From Verrucomicrobiota bacterium (lineage in GTDB: Bacteria > Verrucomicrobiota > Verrucomicrobiia > Opitutales > Opitutaceae): a stretch of DNA of 64,000 bases. Location: positions 310,001 through 374,000 of the forward strand of contig JADKHC010000001.1 in the NCBI GenBank assembly GCA_016721945.1. The letters are read 5' to 3'. Numbering within the stretch: position 1 is the stretch's first letter; each line of letters begins with the position of its first letter. Positions 18,608 to 26,111 of this stretch are shown in pieces. The notes beneath the pieces are model-generated. The model was not told the DNA's origin, made no database searches, and was given only the letters and a program-made list of their open reading frames with translations. Position numbers and translations under genes: made by a program.

Positions 18608-19417
18608 ATGTGGCTCAAGCTCAAAGACCAACTCCCCACCATCGCGGTCACCGTAATCATCCTGCTCATCGCCGGATCCCTCTTCTTCGTCAAGGTGTCG
18701 CGTGAAAACGCCCGGCAACAAGCGGCCATGGAAGCCTTGCGCGAACAGAACAACGATCTGCGCTCTTCCGCAGAAGAAAACCGCCGCCAAACCGAAGCAT
18801 TGAACGCACTGCTCAAAGACGCCATCGCCAAAAAAGCTGCTGATGCGCTCATGACCGATGAGGAATATGCCAAGGTAAACGCCGAAAAAATCGACCGTCT
18901 TGCCGAAGCCATCGCTTTCAAGATCCAGCCGTTCAATCCGCTCCCGAAAACTCCCGAGGAAGCCGAACGCCTGCAAAACGAACAAGTCGACAAAGTCTCT
19001 ACCCGCATGGCTGACAAGATTCAGCCCATCCTCGCCGAGATGGCCAATGACCAGAACCTGACACGCGAATCTATCACTGCCTACAGCCAGCGCATCTCCG
19101 ATCAAGTCGGCGTTGTCCTCACTGCCGAACTGGCCAAGAACCAACAGCTCAACAACAATCTCATCGCCTCACAAGCCGTCGCGCATGACGCCATGCAGCT
19201 CACACACCAAGTGACCGCTCTCTACCTGAGCTCCATGAAAGATCAGGGCCTGATCACCCGCCTCCTTTCTCTCCCAGCTAACATCGTCAAAGATGCCACC
19301 AGCCTGAGCATCGTAAACAGCAGCGAGCGCCGTAAGATCGAGGCCCGACTCGTCGGAGAGATGAACGTCATCGAGAACCGCATGCAGGAAATTCAGGATA
19401 AAATGCCGAAAAAGTAA
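18608..19417 (+). CDS. Membrane-anchored coiled-coil protein of unknown function
   Basis: 269 residues from the ATG at 18608 (an ATG 57 bases upstream overlaps the divergent gene). One N-terminal membrane anchor (PTIAVTVIILLIAGSLFFV, residues about 10-28) is followed by a long coiled coil (EALREQNNDLRSSAEENRR onwards) and further helices with repeated KIQP motifs (AFKIQPFNPL, DKIQPILAE). The C-terminus is again helical (EARLVGEMNVIENRMQEIQ). Topology suggests most of it faces the periplasm. It has no recognised family. A Rho-independent terminator directly follows, so it is probably a single-gene unit sharing a compact divergent promoter region with 18193-18552. Confidence 0.82.
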   Translation: MWLKLKDQLPTIAVTVIILLIAGSLFFVKVSRENARQQAAMEALREQNNDLRSSAEENRRQTEALNALLKDAIAKKAADALMTDEEYAKVNAEKIDRLAEAIAFKIQPFNPLPKTPEEAERLQNEQVDKVSTRMADKIQPILAEMANDQNLTRESITAYSQRISDQVGVVLTAELAKNQQLNNNLIASQAVAHDAMQLTHQVTALYLSSMKDQGLITRLLSLPANIVKDATSLSIVNSSERRKIEARLVGEMNVIENRMQEIQDKMPKK

Positions 19418-19445
19418 GGATCTTTTTCCTCTGCACAGATACTAT

Positions 19446-19471
19446 AGCCACGCCAAGCGCGTGGCTTTTTT
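19446..19471 (+). terminator. Rho-independent terminator
   Basis: An 8-bp perfect stem AGCCACGC/GCGTGGCT with loop CAAGC and six T, 28 bp after the coiled-coil gene stop. Confidence 0.9.
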
Positions 19472-19633
19472 ATTACCATCAAGCACCGCCAATCTACCCC
19501 AAACAAACAGGGACAAGATCAGCCTGCCTGCTGAATCGCCGGACGTTGCAATTTGCATGTTCGGGCATTTTCGAGCCGTTCAAATTGCACGAGAGCCCAG
19601 CTTCGGCCCACCGATGTTAATATTTATAAACAT

Positions 19634-19668
19634 CAAGATAAGCTACTTACGTAGCTTATAATATCTTG
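19634..19668. promoter_or_regulatory. Extended dyad upstream of the sigma factor gene
   Basis: An inner perfect dyad AAGCTAC-TTAC-GTAGCTT is enclosed by an outer pair CAAGAT/ATCTTG with a small asymmetric bulge. It ends about 54 bp before the sigma factor ATG in an A+T-rich stretch, so it could be an operator or a leader hairpin. It lacks a T-run, so a terminator is less likely. Confidence 0.5.
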
Positions 19669-19721
19669 GCACAAGATGAGGTAGTGACTGCGGAGTTCAA
19701 ATCACTTCGAAGCCCTGCCTT

Positions 19722-20480
19722 ATGTCTCAAGCCACCACTCGCCCACCCTCTTCGAATCAAACTCGCCACGGCTTGCCCATTCCCTCCAAGGAAAACATGC
19801 CGGACTCGGCTCAGGAAGCCGCTTACGACGCTGGCCTGATCGCACGCTTCAACAGCGGAGACGAAAGCGCCTTTGTGGAAATCATGGATCGTTATCGCGG
19901 AAAGATTTTTGGACTCGCCAATAATCTCATGCGCAACGCCGCCGACGCGGAGGAAATCGCCCAAGATACATTTATCCGCGCCCACCGCGGCCTCGCCAAC
20001 TTCCGCGGAGACTCCTCGCTCGCCACTTGGCTGTACCGCATCGCACTCAACCTTTCGCGCAACCGCTATTGGTATTTTTTCCGCCGCTGTCGCCACAGTT
20101 CGATTTCGCTGGAGCGCCCACTTAACGAAGAAACTGATGGCACCTTCTCCGATCTGATTGCAGCCGACACTCACAGCCCGGTTCAGGCAACCGTCACCCA
20201 GGAATTCACGGAACTCATCTCGGCCTGTATGGAAAAACTGGATGCACGTCATCGTGAGATCCTAACCATGCGCAACATCCTCAACCTCCCCTACGAAGAC
20301 ATCTCTCGCTCACTGGGCATCAATGTCGGCACGGTAAAAAGCCGCATCGCTCGCGCTCGCGAAAACCTCCGCAAGCTGCTGGCCGAGCTCGCCCCTGAAT
20401 TCGGCGCAGAATCCATAGCCGATGATTTTTTCGTGGCTTCACGAGTAGCCCATGGCTGTCAGACGATCGCCTACGCCTAA
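19722..20480 (+). CDS. RNA polymerase sigma factor, ECF (RpoE-like)
   Basis: 252 residues. Region 2 is clear (DESAFVEIMDRYRGKIFGLA, then NAADAEEIAQDTFIRAHRGL and SSLATWLYRIALN), and so is region 4 (LDARHREILTMRNILNLPYE, DISRSLGINVGTVKSRIARA). It has no anti-sigma neighbour. The first 35 residues are a polar extension not needed for the fold, and an internal ATG at 19797 is a possible alternative start. A C-terminal tail of about 30 residues follows region 4. The sigma factor would direct RNA polymerase to an alternative promoter set; the signal is unknown. Confidence 0.93.
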   Translation: MSQATTRPPSSNQTRHGLPIPSKENMPDSAQEAAYDAGLIARFNSGDESAFVEIMDRYRGKIFGLANNLMRNAADAEEIAQDTFIRAHRGLANFRGDSSLATWLYRIALNLSRNRYWYFFRRCRHSSISLERPLNEETDGTFSDLIAADTHSPVQATVTQEFTELISACMEKLDARHREILTMRNILNLPYEDISRSLGINVGTVKSRIARARENLRKLLAELAPEFGAESIADDFFVASRVAHGCQTIAYA

Positions 20481-20512
20481 ATTTAGGTAAACCTCCTAAA
20501 ATCGCCAATCCA

Positions 20513-20537
20513 AGCCGGGCCACTCGCCCGGCTTTTT
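20513..20537 (+). terminator. Rho-independent terminator
   Basis: Perfect 8-bp stem AGCCGGGC/GCCCGGCT, loop CACTC, then five T, 32 bp after the sigma factor stop. Confidence 0.9.
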
Positions 20538-20556
20538 ATTTGGCGCGGCCGCCAGG

Positions 20557-21348
20557 TTAGGACAACGCGTGCATGACGTAAACCATCACCATGCCGCCCA
20601 CGACAATGCTCATGAGCTTCGCGGCCGCCGCTACACCGACCGCCCGGCTCAACGTACAAGCATGCGTCGTCTTCATGAGCACGATCAACAGCACGATATA
20701 CGCAGTGGCCTCATCAAAATAAAACCAGCTCATGACATGTAGTACCGCTGTCCCTACAAATTCAAAAGTACTGCGCACGATGGTGTCAGCCAGAGCGGGC
20801 AAAAACATTTGCCCCCACTCCGCGTGGACGTCGGCCCACTTAAAAGCCAGCTTGAGCACCACCATCACAATCACGATGCGGATCACACCGCCAATCAAGA
20901 CCACAAGCAGGATCCCGCCCAGTGCAGGCCGCTCTTGCGGAGCGCGTTCTTGCATCGCCGTGAGCCTTTCCTCAAGCGTTGGCGGTTTGGCCACAGGAAC
21001 AACCGCACCCTTCGGCGAGGGCTCTTGTACGTTCTTCATCTCATCAACCGACTGGTCCGGCTCAGACTCCTCCGAGTCGGCGGGTTCAGCTTCTGAAACT
21101 GGCGGAACGGGCAACGCCTGAGCATCGGTCGCCACGGGCACATGGAGCATATCAACCACTCGGCCCTCAATCAGTTCCACGCGTCCACCGTTCGGATACG
21201 AAAGCACTAACCGATTGCCACGTAGCAAAACCGAAACGGGTTTGCCCATGGACGCCTCGACCTCCAGCCGCGTCATTCCTTCGCGCACGCCCGCAGCCAC
21301 CAGAACATTGGCCAATGCCATAAGGCATAGAAAAATAATCCTGTACAT
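20557..21348 (-). CDS. Membrane protein with N-terminal BamE/SmpA-like domain
   Basis: 263 residues. A signal sequence or first helix (MYRIIFLCLMALANVLVAA) precedes a short domain with the SmpA/BamE-like pattern: VREGMTRLEVEASMGKP, then RLVLSYPNGGRVEL and the final EGRVVDM. An acidic, Pro-rich linker (about residues 78-125) separates it from a C-terminal part with about four membrane helices (LLVVLIGGVIRIVIVMVV, YIVLLIVLM, MSIVVGGMVMVYVM). BamE-like folds serve outer-membrane assembly, but the joined polytopic membrane part makes that role doubtful here. It is convergent with the sigma factor gene. Confidence 0.72.
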   Translation of the reverse strand: MYRIIFLCLMALANVLVAAGVREGMTRLEVEASMGKPVSVLLRGNRLVLSYPNGGRVELIEGRVVDMLHVPVATDAQALPVPPVSEAEPADSEESEPDQSVDEMKNVQEPSPKGAVVPVAKPPTLEERLTAMQERAPQERPALGGILLVVLIGGVIRIVIVMVVLKLAFKWADVHAEWGQMFLPALADTIVRSTFEFVGTAVLHVMSWFYFDEATAYIVLLIVLMKTTHACTLSRAVGVAAAAKLMSIVVGGMVMVYVMHALS

Positions 21349-21394
21349 GTCGCCACACCATCAACCACCCCTAATCACGGCGAGCGTAAATTGA

Positions 21395-22849
21395 TCAGAG
21401 TCCGAGATACTGCCTGACCGACCCCAGGTCCACATGCGCAGCAAGATGGGTGGCCATCGCCGCATAGGTCTTCTGTCGCTGCTCCGCCCAGGGCAAAGCA
21501 CAGGGCTTGTGCCCTGCTATACCAGCTGCAACCGTAACAAGCCGACGCACTTCCGGTGCCTCGAACCAGCCGTGGAGATACGTGCCCCAGATATTGCCGG
21601 TTTTGGAGCCTTCCGCCCGCACTCCCGTTTCATCCTCAACCAACAGCAAGGGCAGATGCACGCGCGTCGGCCAACTGCGGCCCATGTGCGTCTCATAAGC
21701 CTGCCAACGGCGATCGCCACAGGAAGCCGTAACCTGGCGTACAATTTTTTGTTGCTCGAAGATGGTTTTGACCGGCAACAATCCAAGCCCTTCTTCTTCG
21801 CCGGCATCGCCAGCCACACCAGAAATATCCACCAGGTTTTCGCCAAGAATTTGGTAGCCGCCACACAGCCCGATCACCGGAATTCCTGCCCGCGCCGCAG
21901 TGATAATCGCGCGATCGAGTCCGGTAGTTTTCAGCCAGCGCAGATCGGAAATCGTATTCTTCGTGCCGGGAATAATGATCGCCTTGGCCGTAGCCAGTTC
22001 GTTGACCGTCTTGACCCAGCGGATACGCACACCCTCGTCATCCCACCACGGTTGGCAGTCGGTAACGTTGGCCAGATGAGGAAGACGTATCCACGCCACC
22101 ACTTCACCCTGCCCTCGATCTTCGTCTTCGGAACGCAGGCCGTCTTCCTCCTCGGGTTGCAGATCGGTTCGCAACGGCACCGTGCCAAGCACGCGCAATC
22201 CCGGAGCATGCGGAGCCAACCAACGGTTAGGATCAGGAAAAAGTCCGATATCGCCACGGAAGCGATTCACGATCGCGCCGAGCATGCGCGCACGATCCTC
22301 TGCGGGCAACAGCTGCCACGTCCCGGCCAGCTGCGCATAAATGCCACCCCGGTCGATATCGCCAACGAGCACACTGCGTGCATCGAGATAGCGCAAGGGA
22401 TTGAGGTTCACCAGATCGCGCGCCATCAAATTCAACTCCACCGGGCTGCCCGCGCCTTCGAGGACCAGCACGTCACATTTCGCCTGCCAGCCATCGAGCG
22501 AATCCTTAACCATCTGCCAGAGCTTATCGTAATTCTCGTAGTAATTTCCCGCCAGTTGGTGGCCTTGTGCGCGTCCTTGAAGAATCAACTGCGATCCCTG
22601 CGAGCCGCTGGGCTTGAGCAAGATCGGATTCATGTCGGTCGTGGGCAAGAGCCCGCAAGCTTCCGCTTGCACCGCCTGAGCGCGCGCGATTTCGCCGCCG
22701 TCGAGCGTGGCCCAGGCGTTGTTCGACATGTTCTGCGCCTTGAATGGCGCCACGCGCACTCCCTGACTTTTTAGCCACGCGCAAAACGCTGTCGCGATCC
22801 ACGATTTTCCAGCGCCTGAGGATGTGCCAAGAATGCCGAGTGCTTTCAT
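21395..22849 (-). CDS. cbiP: Cobyric acid synthase
   Basis: 484 residues from the ATG at 22849; the eight extra upstream codons are repeat-derived. This is the glutamine- and ATP-dependent amidase that converts adenosylcobyrinic acid diamide to adenosylcobyric acid by four amidations. Motifs are the P-loop GTSSGAGKSWI, the early KAQNMSNNAW segment, GDIDRGGIYAQL, and the C-terminal glutaminase site VIGLCGGYQILG. It is the last gene of the btuB-btuF-btuC-btuD-cobO run, about 100 bp after cobO. No ring-synthesis genes are in the window, so it may serve salvage, for example re-amidating CbiZ products. Confidence 0.95.
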   Translation of the reverse strand: MKALGILGTSSGAGKSWIATAFCAWLKSQGVRVAPFKAQNMSNNAWATLDGGEIARAQAVQAEACGLLPTTDMNPILLKPSGSQGSQLILQGRAQGHQLAGNYYENYDKLWQMVKDSLDGWQAKCDVLVLEGAGSPVELNLMARDLVNLNPLRYLDARSVLVGDIDRGGIYAQLAGTWQLLPAEDRARMLGAIVNRFRGDIGLFPDPNRWLAPHAPGLRVLGTVPLRTDLQPEEEDGLRSEDEDRGQGEVVAWIRLPHLANVTDCQPWWDDEGVRIRWVKTVNELATAKAIIIPGTKNTISDLRWLKTTGLDRAIITAARAGIPVIGLCGGYQILGENLVDISGVAGDAGEEEGLGLLPVKTIFEQQKIVRQVTASCGDRRWQAYETHMGRSWPTRVHLPLLLVEDETGVRAEGSKTGNIWGTYLHGWFEAPEVRRLVTVAAGIAGHKPCALPWAEQRQKTYAAMATHLAAHVDLGSVRQYLGL

Positions 22850-22852
22850 TCG

Positions 22853-22945
22853 TTCTTCGTTATTCTTTCTCATTCTTCTTTCTCTTTCTCCCTTTCACGC
22901 CTCACGGATCGAGAAAGATAAAGAGGACGGATAACGAGAAAGATT
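22853..22945. repeat. Imperfect inverted repeat of tctttctc type between cobO and cbiP
   Basis: A pyrimidine-rich left arm (tattctttctcattcttc) and a purine-rich right arm (gagaaagataaagagga) form an imperfect inverted repeat filling the cobO-cbiP gap. It encodes the false N-terminal extension (MRKNNEER) of the cbiP frame. Confidence 0.45.
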
Positions 22946-22949
22946 GTAT

Positions 22950-23561
22950 TCAGAATTCGATACCGAGCTGCGCTTTCACTCCTGCGTTAAACGGATGCTT
23001 GATCTCCTTCATCTCGGTCACGAGATCGGCCAGCTCCATCAACTCCGGCAAAGCACCGCGCCCAGTGATGACCACATGCAGGTCTTCGCGTTTCTGGCGC
23101 AAGACCGCCAACACTTCGTCCTTCGGCAGATAATCCATCGAGAGCACGACATTCAGCTCATCGAGCATCACGAAGGAAACACTCGGATCGTTAAAAAACT
23201 CACACGCATATTTCCAGCCTTCGCGACATTTCGCGATGTCACCCGCGCGGTCCTGCGTGTCCCAGGTAAAGCCATCGCCCACGGCATGCCACGTCAGGTT
23301 CGGGCTGCGCAAAACCTTTTCGATCGCATCAGGCGTGGCCTTGATGAATTGCACCACTCCGCATTTGCGGCCGTGTGCGAGCGAGCGAGCCAGCATGCCG
23401 AACGCCGCGGTGGATTTCCCTTTGCCATTGCCGGTATGCACCATGAGCAATCCGTGCTTATCTTTAGCCGCACGCATTTTCTCCCGCATCTCGGCCTTTA
23501 GAGCCTGCATGTCTTCGCGATGCTGTTCCTCTGACGAATCGGGGGATGGTGTTTTTCTCAT
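22950..23561 (-). CDS. cobO: Corrinoid adenosyltransferase, CobO/BtuR type
   Basis: 203 residues from the ATG at 23561, which overlaps the stop of the upstream ABC ATPase gene by 4 bp (ATGA); the longer frame upstream is antisense-like. It transfers the adenosyl group of ATP to cob(I)alamin or cobinamide. Signatures are the modified P-loop HTGNGKGKSTAAFG, then VVQFIKATPD, the substrate-site block RAGDIAKCREGWKYA, VMLDELN, and VVITGRGALPELMELADLV. Overlap with btuD implies translational coupling of uptake and adenosylation. Confidence 0.96.
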   Translation of the reverse strand: MRKTPSPDSSEEQHREDMQALKAEMREKMRAAKDKHGLLMVHTGNGKGKSTAAFGMLARSLAHGRKCGVVQFIKATPDAIEKVLRSPNLTWHAVGDGFTWDTQDRAGDIAKCREGWKYACEFFNDPSVSFVMLDELNVVLSMDYLPKDEVLAVLRQKREDLHVVITGRGALPELMELADLVTEMKEIKHPFNAGVKAQLGIEF

Positions 23562-24271
23562 GGTAGTTCCAAAGTTAGTCCTAGTGATTGTTTTGCACGC
23601 ACGCCGAAAACCTCCATCAGAAGCTCGGGCGTGAGCACTTCTTCGGGCGGGCCGGCAGCACGAAGTCGGCCTTGATGAAGCACGACGACAAAATCCAAAC
23701 AATACGCCGCACGCAAATCGTGCAGTGAAAAAAGGACTGTACTGCCCGCGCGCGTCAGTCGTCGCGCATGCGTCAGCACTTCAATCCCGTGCCTCGGATC
23801 TAGCGGGGCCAGCGGCTCGTCCCAAAGTTGCAACGGCGCTTCAGTGACGAGTGCGCGCGCAATCATCACGCGCTGACGCTCGCCGCCCGAAAGCCGATTA
23901 ACCGGCCGGTGCGCGAGCGCGGTGAGATCCAGTTGTTGCAACGCCTCATCGACACCGCATTCATCATCACCTCGCGCATAACGTCCCTGCGCCACGACTG
24001 AGCGCACCGAAAATCCAAATTCAAAACGAGCTTCCTGCGGTACCCAGGCCGCCAGCCTGCCACGCTCAGGGATCAAGATTTCGTCCACCTCACGACCCGA
24101 CCAGCTCACACCGCCGGTCGCGGGTAACAAACCAGCCGCCACCTGTAAAAGGGTTGATTTTCCGCTACCATTTGGTCCCACCAAGCCAGCGAGCATGCCC
24201 GGCGCGAGCGCCATGCTCACGTCCGTGATTCGCCCCGACACCGAAGCATTGGTTACAGTCAATGCGGTCAT
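23558..24271 (-). CDS. btuD: ABC transporter ATP-binding protein, corrinoid uptake (BtuD-like)
   Basis: 237 residues from the ATG at 24271, which overlaps the permease stop by 4 bp; the longer frame to 24370 is discounted. Walker A is LVGPNGSGKST, the signature is RLSGGERQR, Walker B is LQLWDEPLAPLD, and the switch His lies in LFSLHDL. These are features of the FecCD/BtuCD importer class. Its place between a FecCD-type permease and cobO, behind a cobalamin riboswitch, identifies corrinoid as the likely cargo. Confidence in the class is high; in the exact substrate it rests on context. Confidence 0.92.
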   Translation of the reverse strand: MTALTVTNASVSGRITDVSMALAPGMLAGLVGPNGSGKSTLLQVAAGLLPATGGVSWSGREVDEILIPERGRLAAWVPQEARFEFGFSVRSVVAQGRYARGDDECGVDEALQQLDLTALAHRPVNRLSGGERQRVMIARALVTEAPLQLWDEPLAPLDPRHGIEVLTHARRLTRAGSTVLFSLHDLRAAYCLDFVVVLHQGRLRAAGPPEEVLTPELLMEVFGVRAKQSLGLTLELP

Positions 24272-25245
24272 GCTTGTCGTCTCAGCAGCCATAGGAAAAA
24301 CGGTCCTCCGATCAGCGATGTTACGATGCCAACTCTCAACCCGCCCGCCGAGCGGCTGATCAAATCGCACGCGAGCACAAACGCCGCGCCACCGATCAGC
24401 GTGAGCGGAACCAGTCGCCGGTGCTCCGGCCCCACCAGTAAACGCAGTAAATGCGGTACGATTAAACCAACAAAACCCACCGTGCCCGCTACTGCCGTCG
24501 CGAGTGCGGTGAGGACGGTTGACAGCGCCAGCATTGATCGCCTCAGGCGCTTGGTGTCGACGCCAAGGCTTTGCGCTTCACGTGAACCGAGGCTGAGCAA
24601 ATCCATCGGCCGACCCAACGGCCACAGCAACGCACCTGCCACCAGGATCGGCGACGCCATAAACACATGCTCCCACGTGCGGTCTTCAAGTCCACCCAAG
24701 AGCCAGAAAAGAATCCGGGCGTTGCGCTCGTAAGATAGCGTGAAGTTAGCGAGCACGTAACTCGTCACCGCACCGAGCAGAGCGTTGAGCGCCACACCCG
24801 CCAGCAGCAACCGCTCCGTACTCGCGCCACGGCGTGCAAGCATGATGACCACCGAGGTCGAGAACATAGCACCAACAACAGCCGCCACCGGTAAAACGAA
24901 AATCGAAGCCGACGCCCAACCCAGTCCAATGATAACCACGGCACCCGCCGCGCCACCGCTGGTCACGCCAAGCAGACCAGGACTCGCGAGGCTGTTGCGA
25001 AAATACGCCTGCATCACCAATCCGCTCGAAGCGAGCGCTGCGCCGACCATTACCGAGACGAGCATGCGCGGCAGCCGAATATTCCAAAGGATCGTCGCCG
25101 CCAGTTCATCGCGATGCAGCAGCCCGGAGACAATTCGGGCCGGGCTCAAACGCATGTCGCCAACCGCGAGCGACGTCAGCGCCAGCAGCCCGAGCAAAAG
25201 CAGGGCAACCGGAAAAGCCACGCGATGCACCCACGGAGGCGTCAT
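24268..25245 (-). CDS. btuC: FecCD-family permease, corrinoid uptake (BtuC-like)
   Basis: 325 residues from the ATG at 25245, overlapping the btuF stop by 4 bp. It is a ten-helix permease of the FecCD/BtuC family: WNIRLPRMLVSVMVGAALA, then GLVMQAYFRNSLASPGLLGV with the characteristic gate-region motif, the conserved LGSREAQSLGVD segment and the C-terminal GFVGLIVPHLLRLLVGPEHR, which contacts the ATPase. It would form a dimer in the inner membrane with BtuD and accept corrinoid from BtuF. Confidence 0.94.
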   Translation of the reverse strand: MTPPWVHRVAFPVALLLLGLLALTSLAVGDMRLSPARIVSGLLHRDELAATILWNIRLPRMLVSVMVGAALASSGLVMQAYFRNSLASPGLLGVTSGGAAGAVVIIGLGWASASIFVLPVAAVVGAMFSTSVVIMLARRGASTERLLLAGVALNALLGAVTSYVLANFTLSYERNARILFWLLGGLEDRTWEHVFMASPILVAGALLWPLGRPMDLLSLGSREAQSLGVDTKRLRRSMLALSTVLTALATAVAGTVGFVGLIVPHLLRLLVGPEHRRLVPLTLIGGAAFVLACDLISRSAGGLRVGIVTSLIGGPFFLWLLRRQA

Positions 25246-26102
25246 GGAAACCTCTCCGGATACAATGCCCGTGCGAGCTGTTCGTAGCCCTCGACCCGAT
25301 GGTGCGAGACACAACTCAACTGGTAGTGCTTCAACAGCGCGACTCGACCTTCCTTTACCGCTGGCATGAACTGATACGGCGGAATCGTGCGAAACACCGC
25401 GAGCGCCTTTTCGGCATTGTCGCCGGAAAGCACGACCCGATCCACTGGCCAGGTTAACATCTGTTCGTTGGGTGGTGCCGCGTGGCCGTGAAGTTTGCCC
25501 AAACTCGCCGCCAGATTTTCGGCACTAGCGTGATCGCAGATGTCCTGAAAGGTCGAATCATCACCCGGAATGATTCCGTAGGTCGATGGTGCAATCACGC
25601 GCAATGGTTTCACGCCTTCGAGCCGCTTGCGCAAATCCACGATGCGACGCTCGCAATCCGCGATAATTCGTTCCGCCTTAGCTACTGCGGTCGGCCCGAG
25701 TTCGCGTGCGAGCAAGCGCAGATTCCCATAGGCGTCTTCCATGGTTCGGTAATTCTCGAACACGATCACCTTCAGTCCTGCGCGCCGCGCCTGCGTCACT
25801 AATTCCGCCCGGCTGTAATTCGCGCAAAGGATCAGTGTCGGACTGAATTTCAACGCTCCCTCCAAATCACAATTCAGCGAAAGCTGCGGATAGTTTCTGG
25901 CTTCGTCCGCCACAGCGGAATACACGGATTCGCGGGAGAGATGGCTGAGCGCCGCGATTTGCGACGGCTCAGCCAAAGCCAGCAATAACTCATCGGTACC
26001 GACAGTCTGCGACACCACGCGCACCGCAGCCGGCTCGCCGCGCATCAGCAGGCCGACCGCGAGCCAGAGGAGGAATGTGAGCGTAGAGCGCAGTGGGGGC
26101 AT
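25242..26102 (-). CDS. btuF: Periplasmic corrinoid-binding protein (BtuF-like)
   Basis: 286 residues with a signal peptide (FLLWLAVGLLMRGEPAA). The type III solute-binding fold shows in VVSQTVGTDELLLALAEP, in SPTLILCANYS, in the long inter-lobe helix (AYGNLRLLARELGPTAVAK) and in the C-terminal GYEQLARALYPE. It starts 9 bp after the btuB stop. It would receive corrinoid from the TonB receptor and deliver it to BtuCD. Confidence 0.9.
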   Translation of the reverse strand: MPPLRSTLTFLLWLAVGLLMRGEPAAVRVVSQTVGTDELLLALAEPSQIAALSHLSRESVYSAVADEARNYPQLSLNCDLEGALKFSPTLILCANYSRAELVTQARRAGLKVIVFENYRTMEDAYGNLRLLARELGPTAVAKAERIIADCERRIVDLRKRLEGVKPLRVIAPSTYGIIPGDDSTFQDICDHASAENLAASLGKLHGHAAPPNEQMLTWPVDRVVLSGDNAEKALAVFRTIPPYQFMPAVKEGRVALLKHYQLSCVSHHRVEGYEQLARALYPERFP

Positions 26103-26111
26103 GGCGGGAGT

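Noticed and set aside
18553..19017. N-terminal extension of the minus-strand frame at 18193-18552
   Set aside because: It is Ser/Arg-rich antisense of the coiled-coil gene; the supported start is the ATG at 18552.
21434..22774. 446-codon plus-strand frame
   Set aside because: Long but antisense to cbiP, with His/Arg/Gln-skewed composition typical of a shadow frame in G+C-rich DNA.
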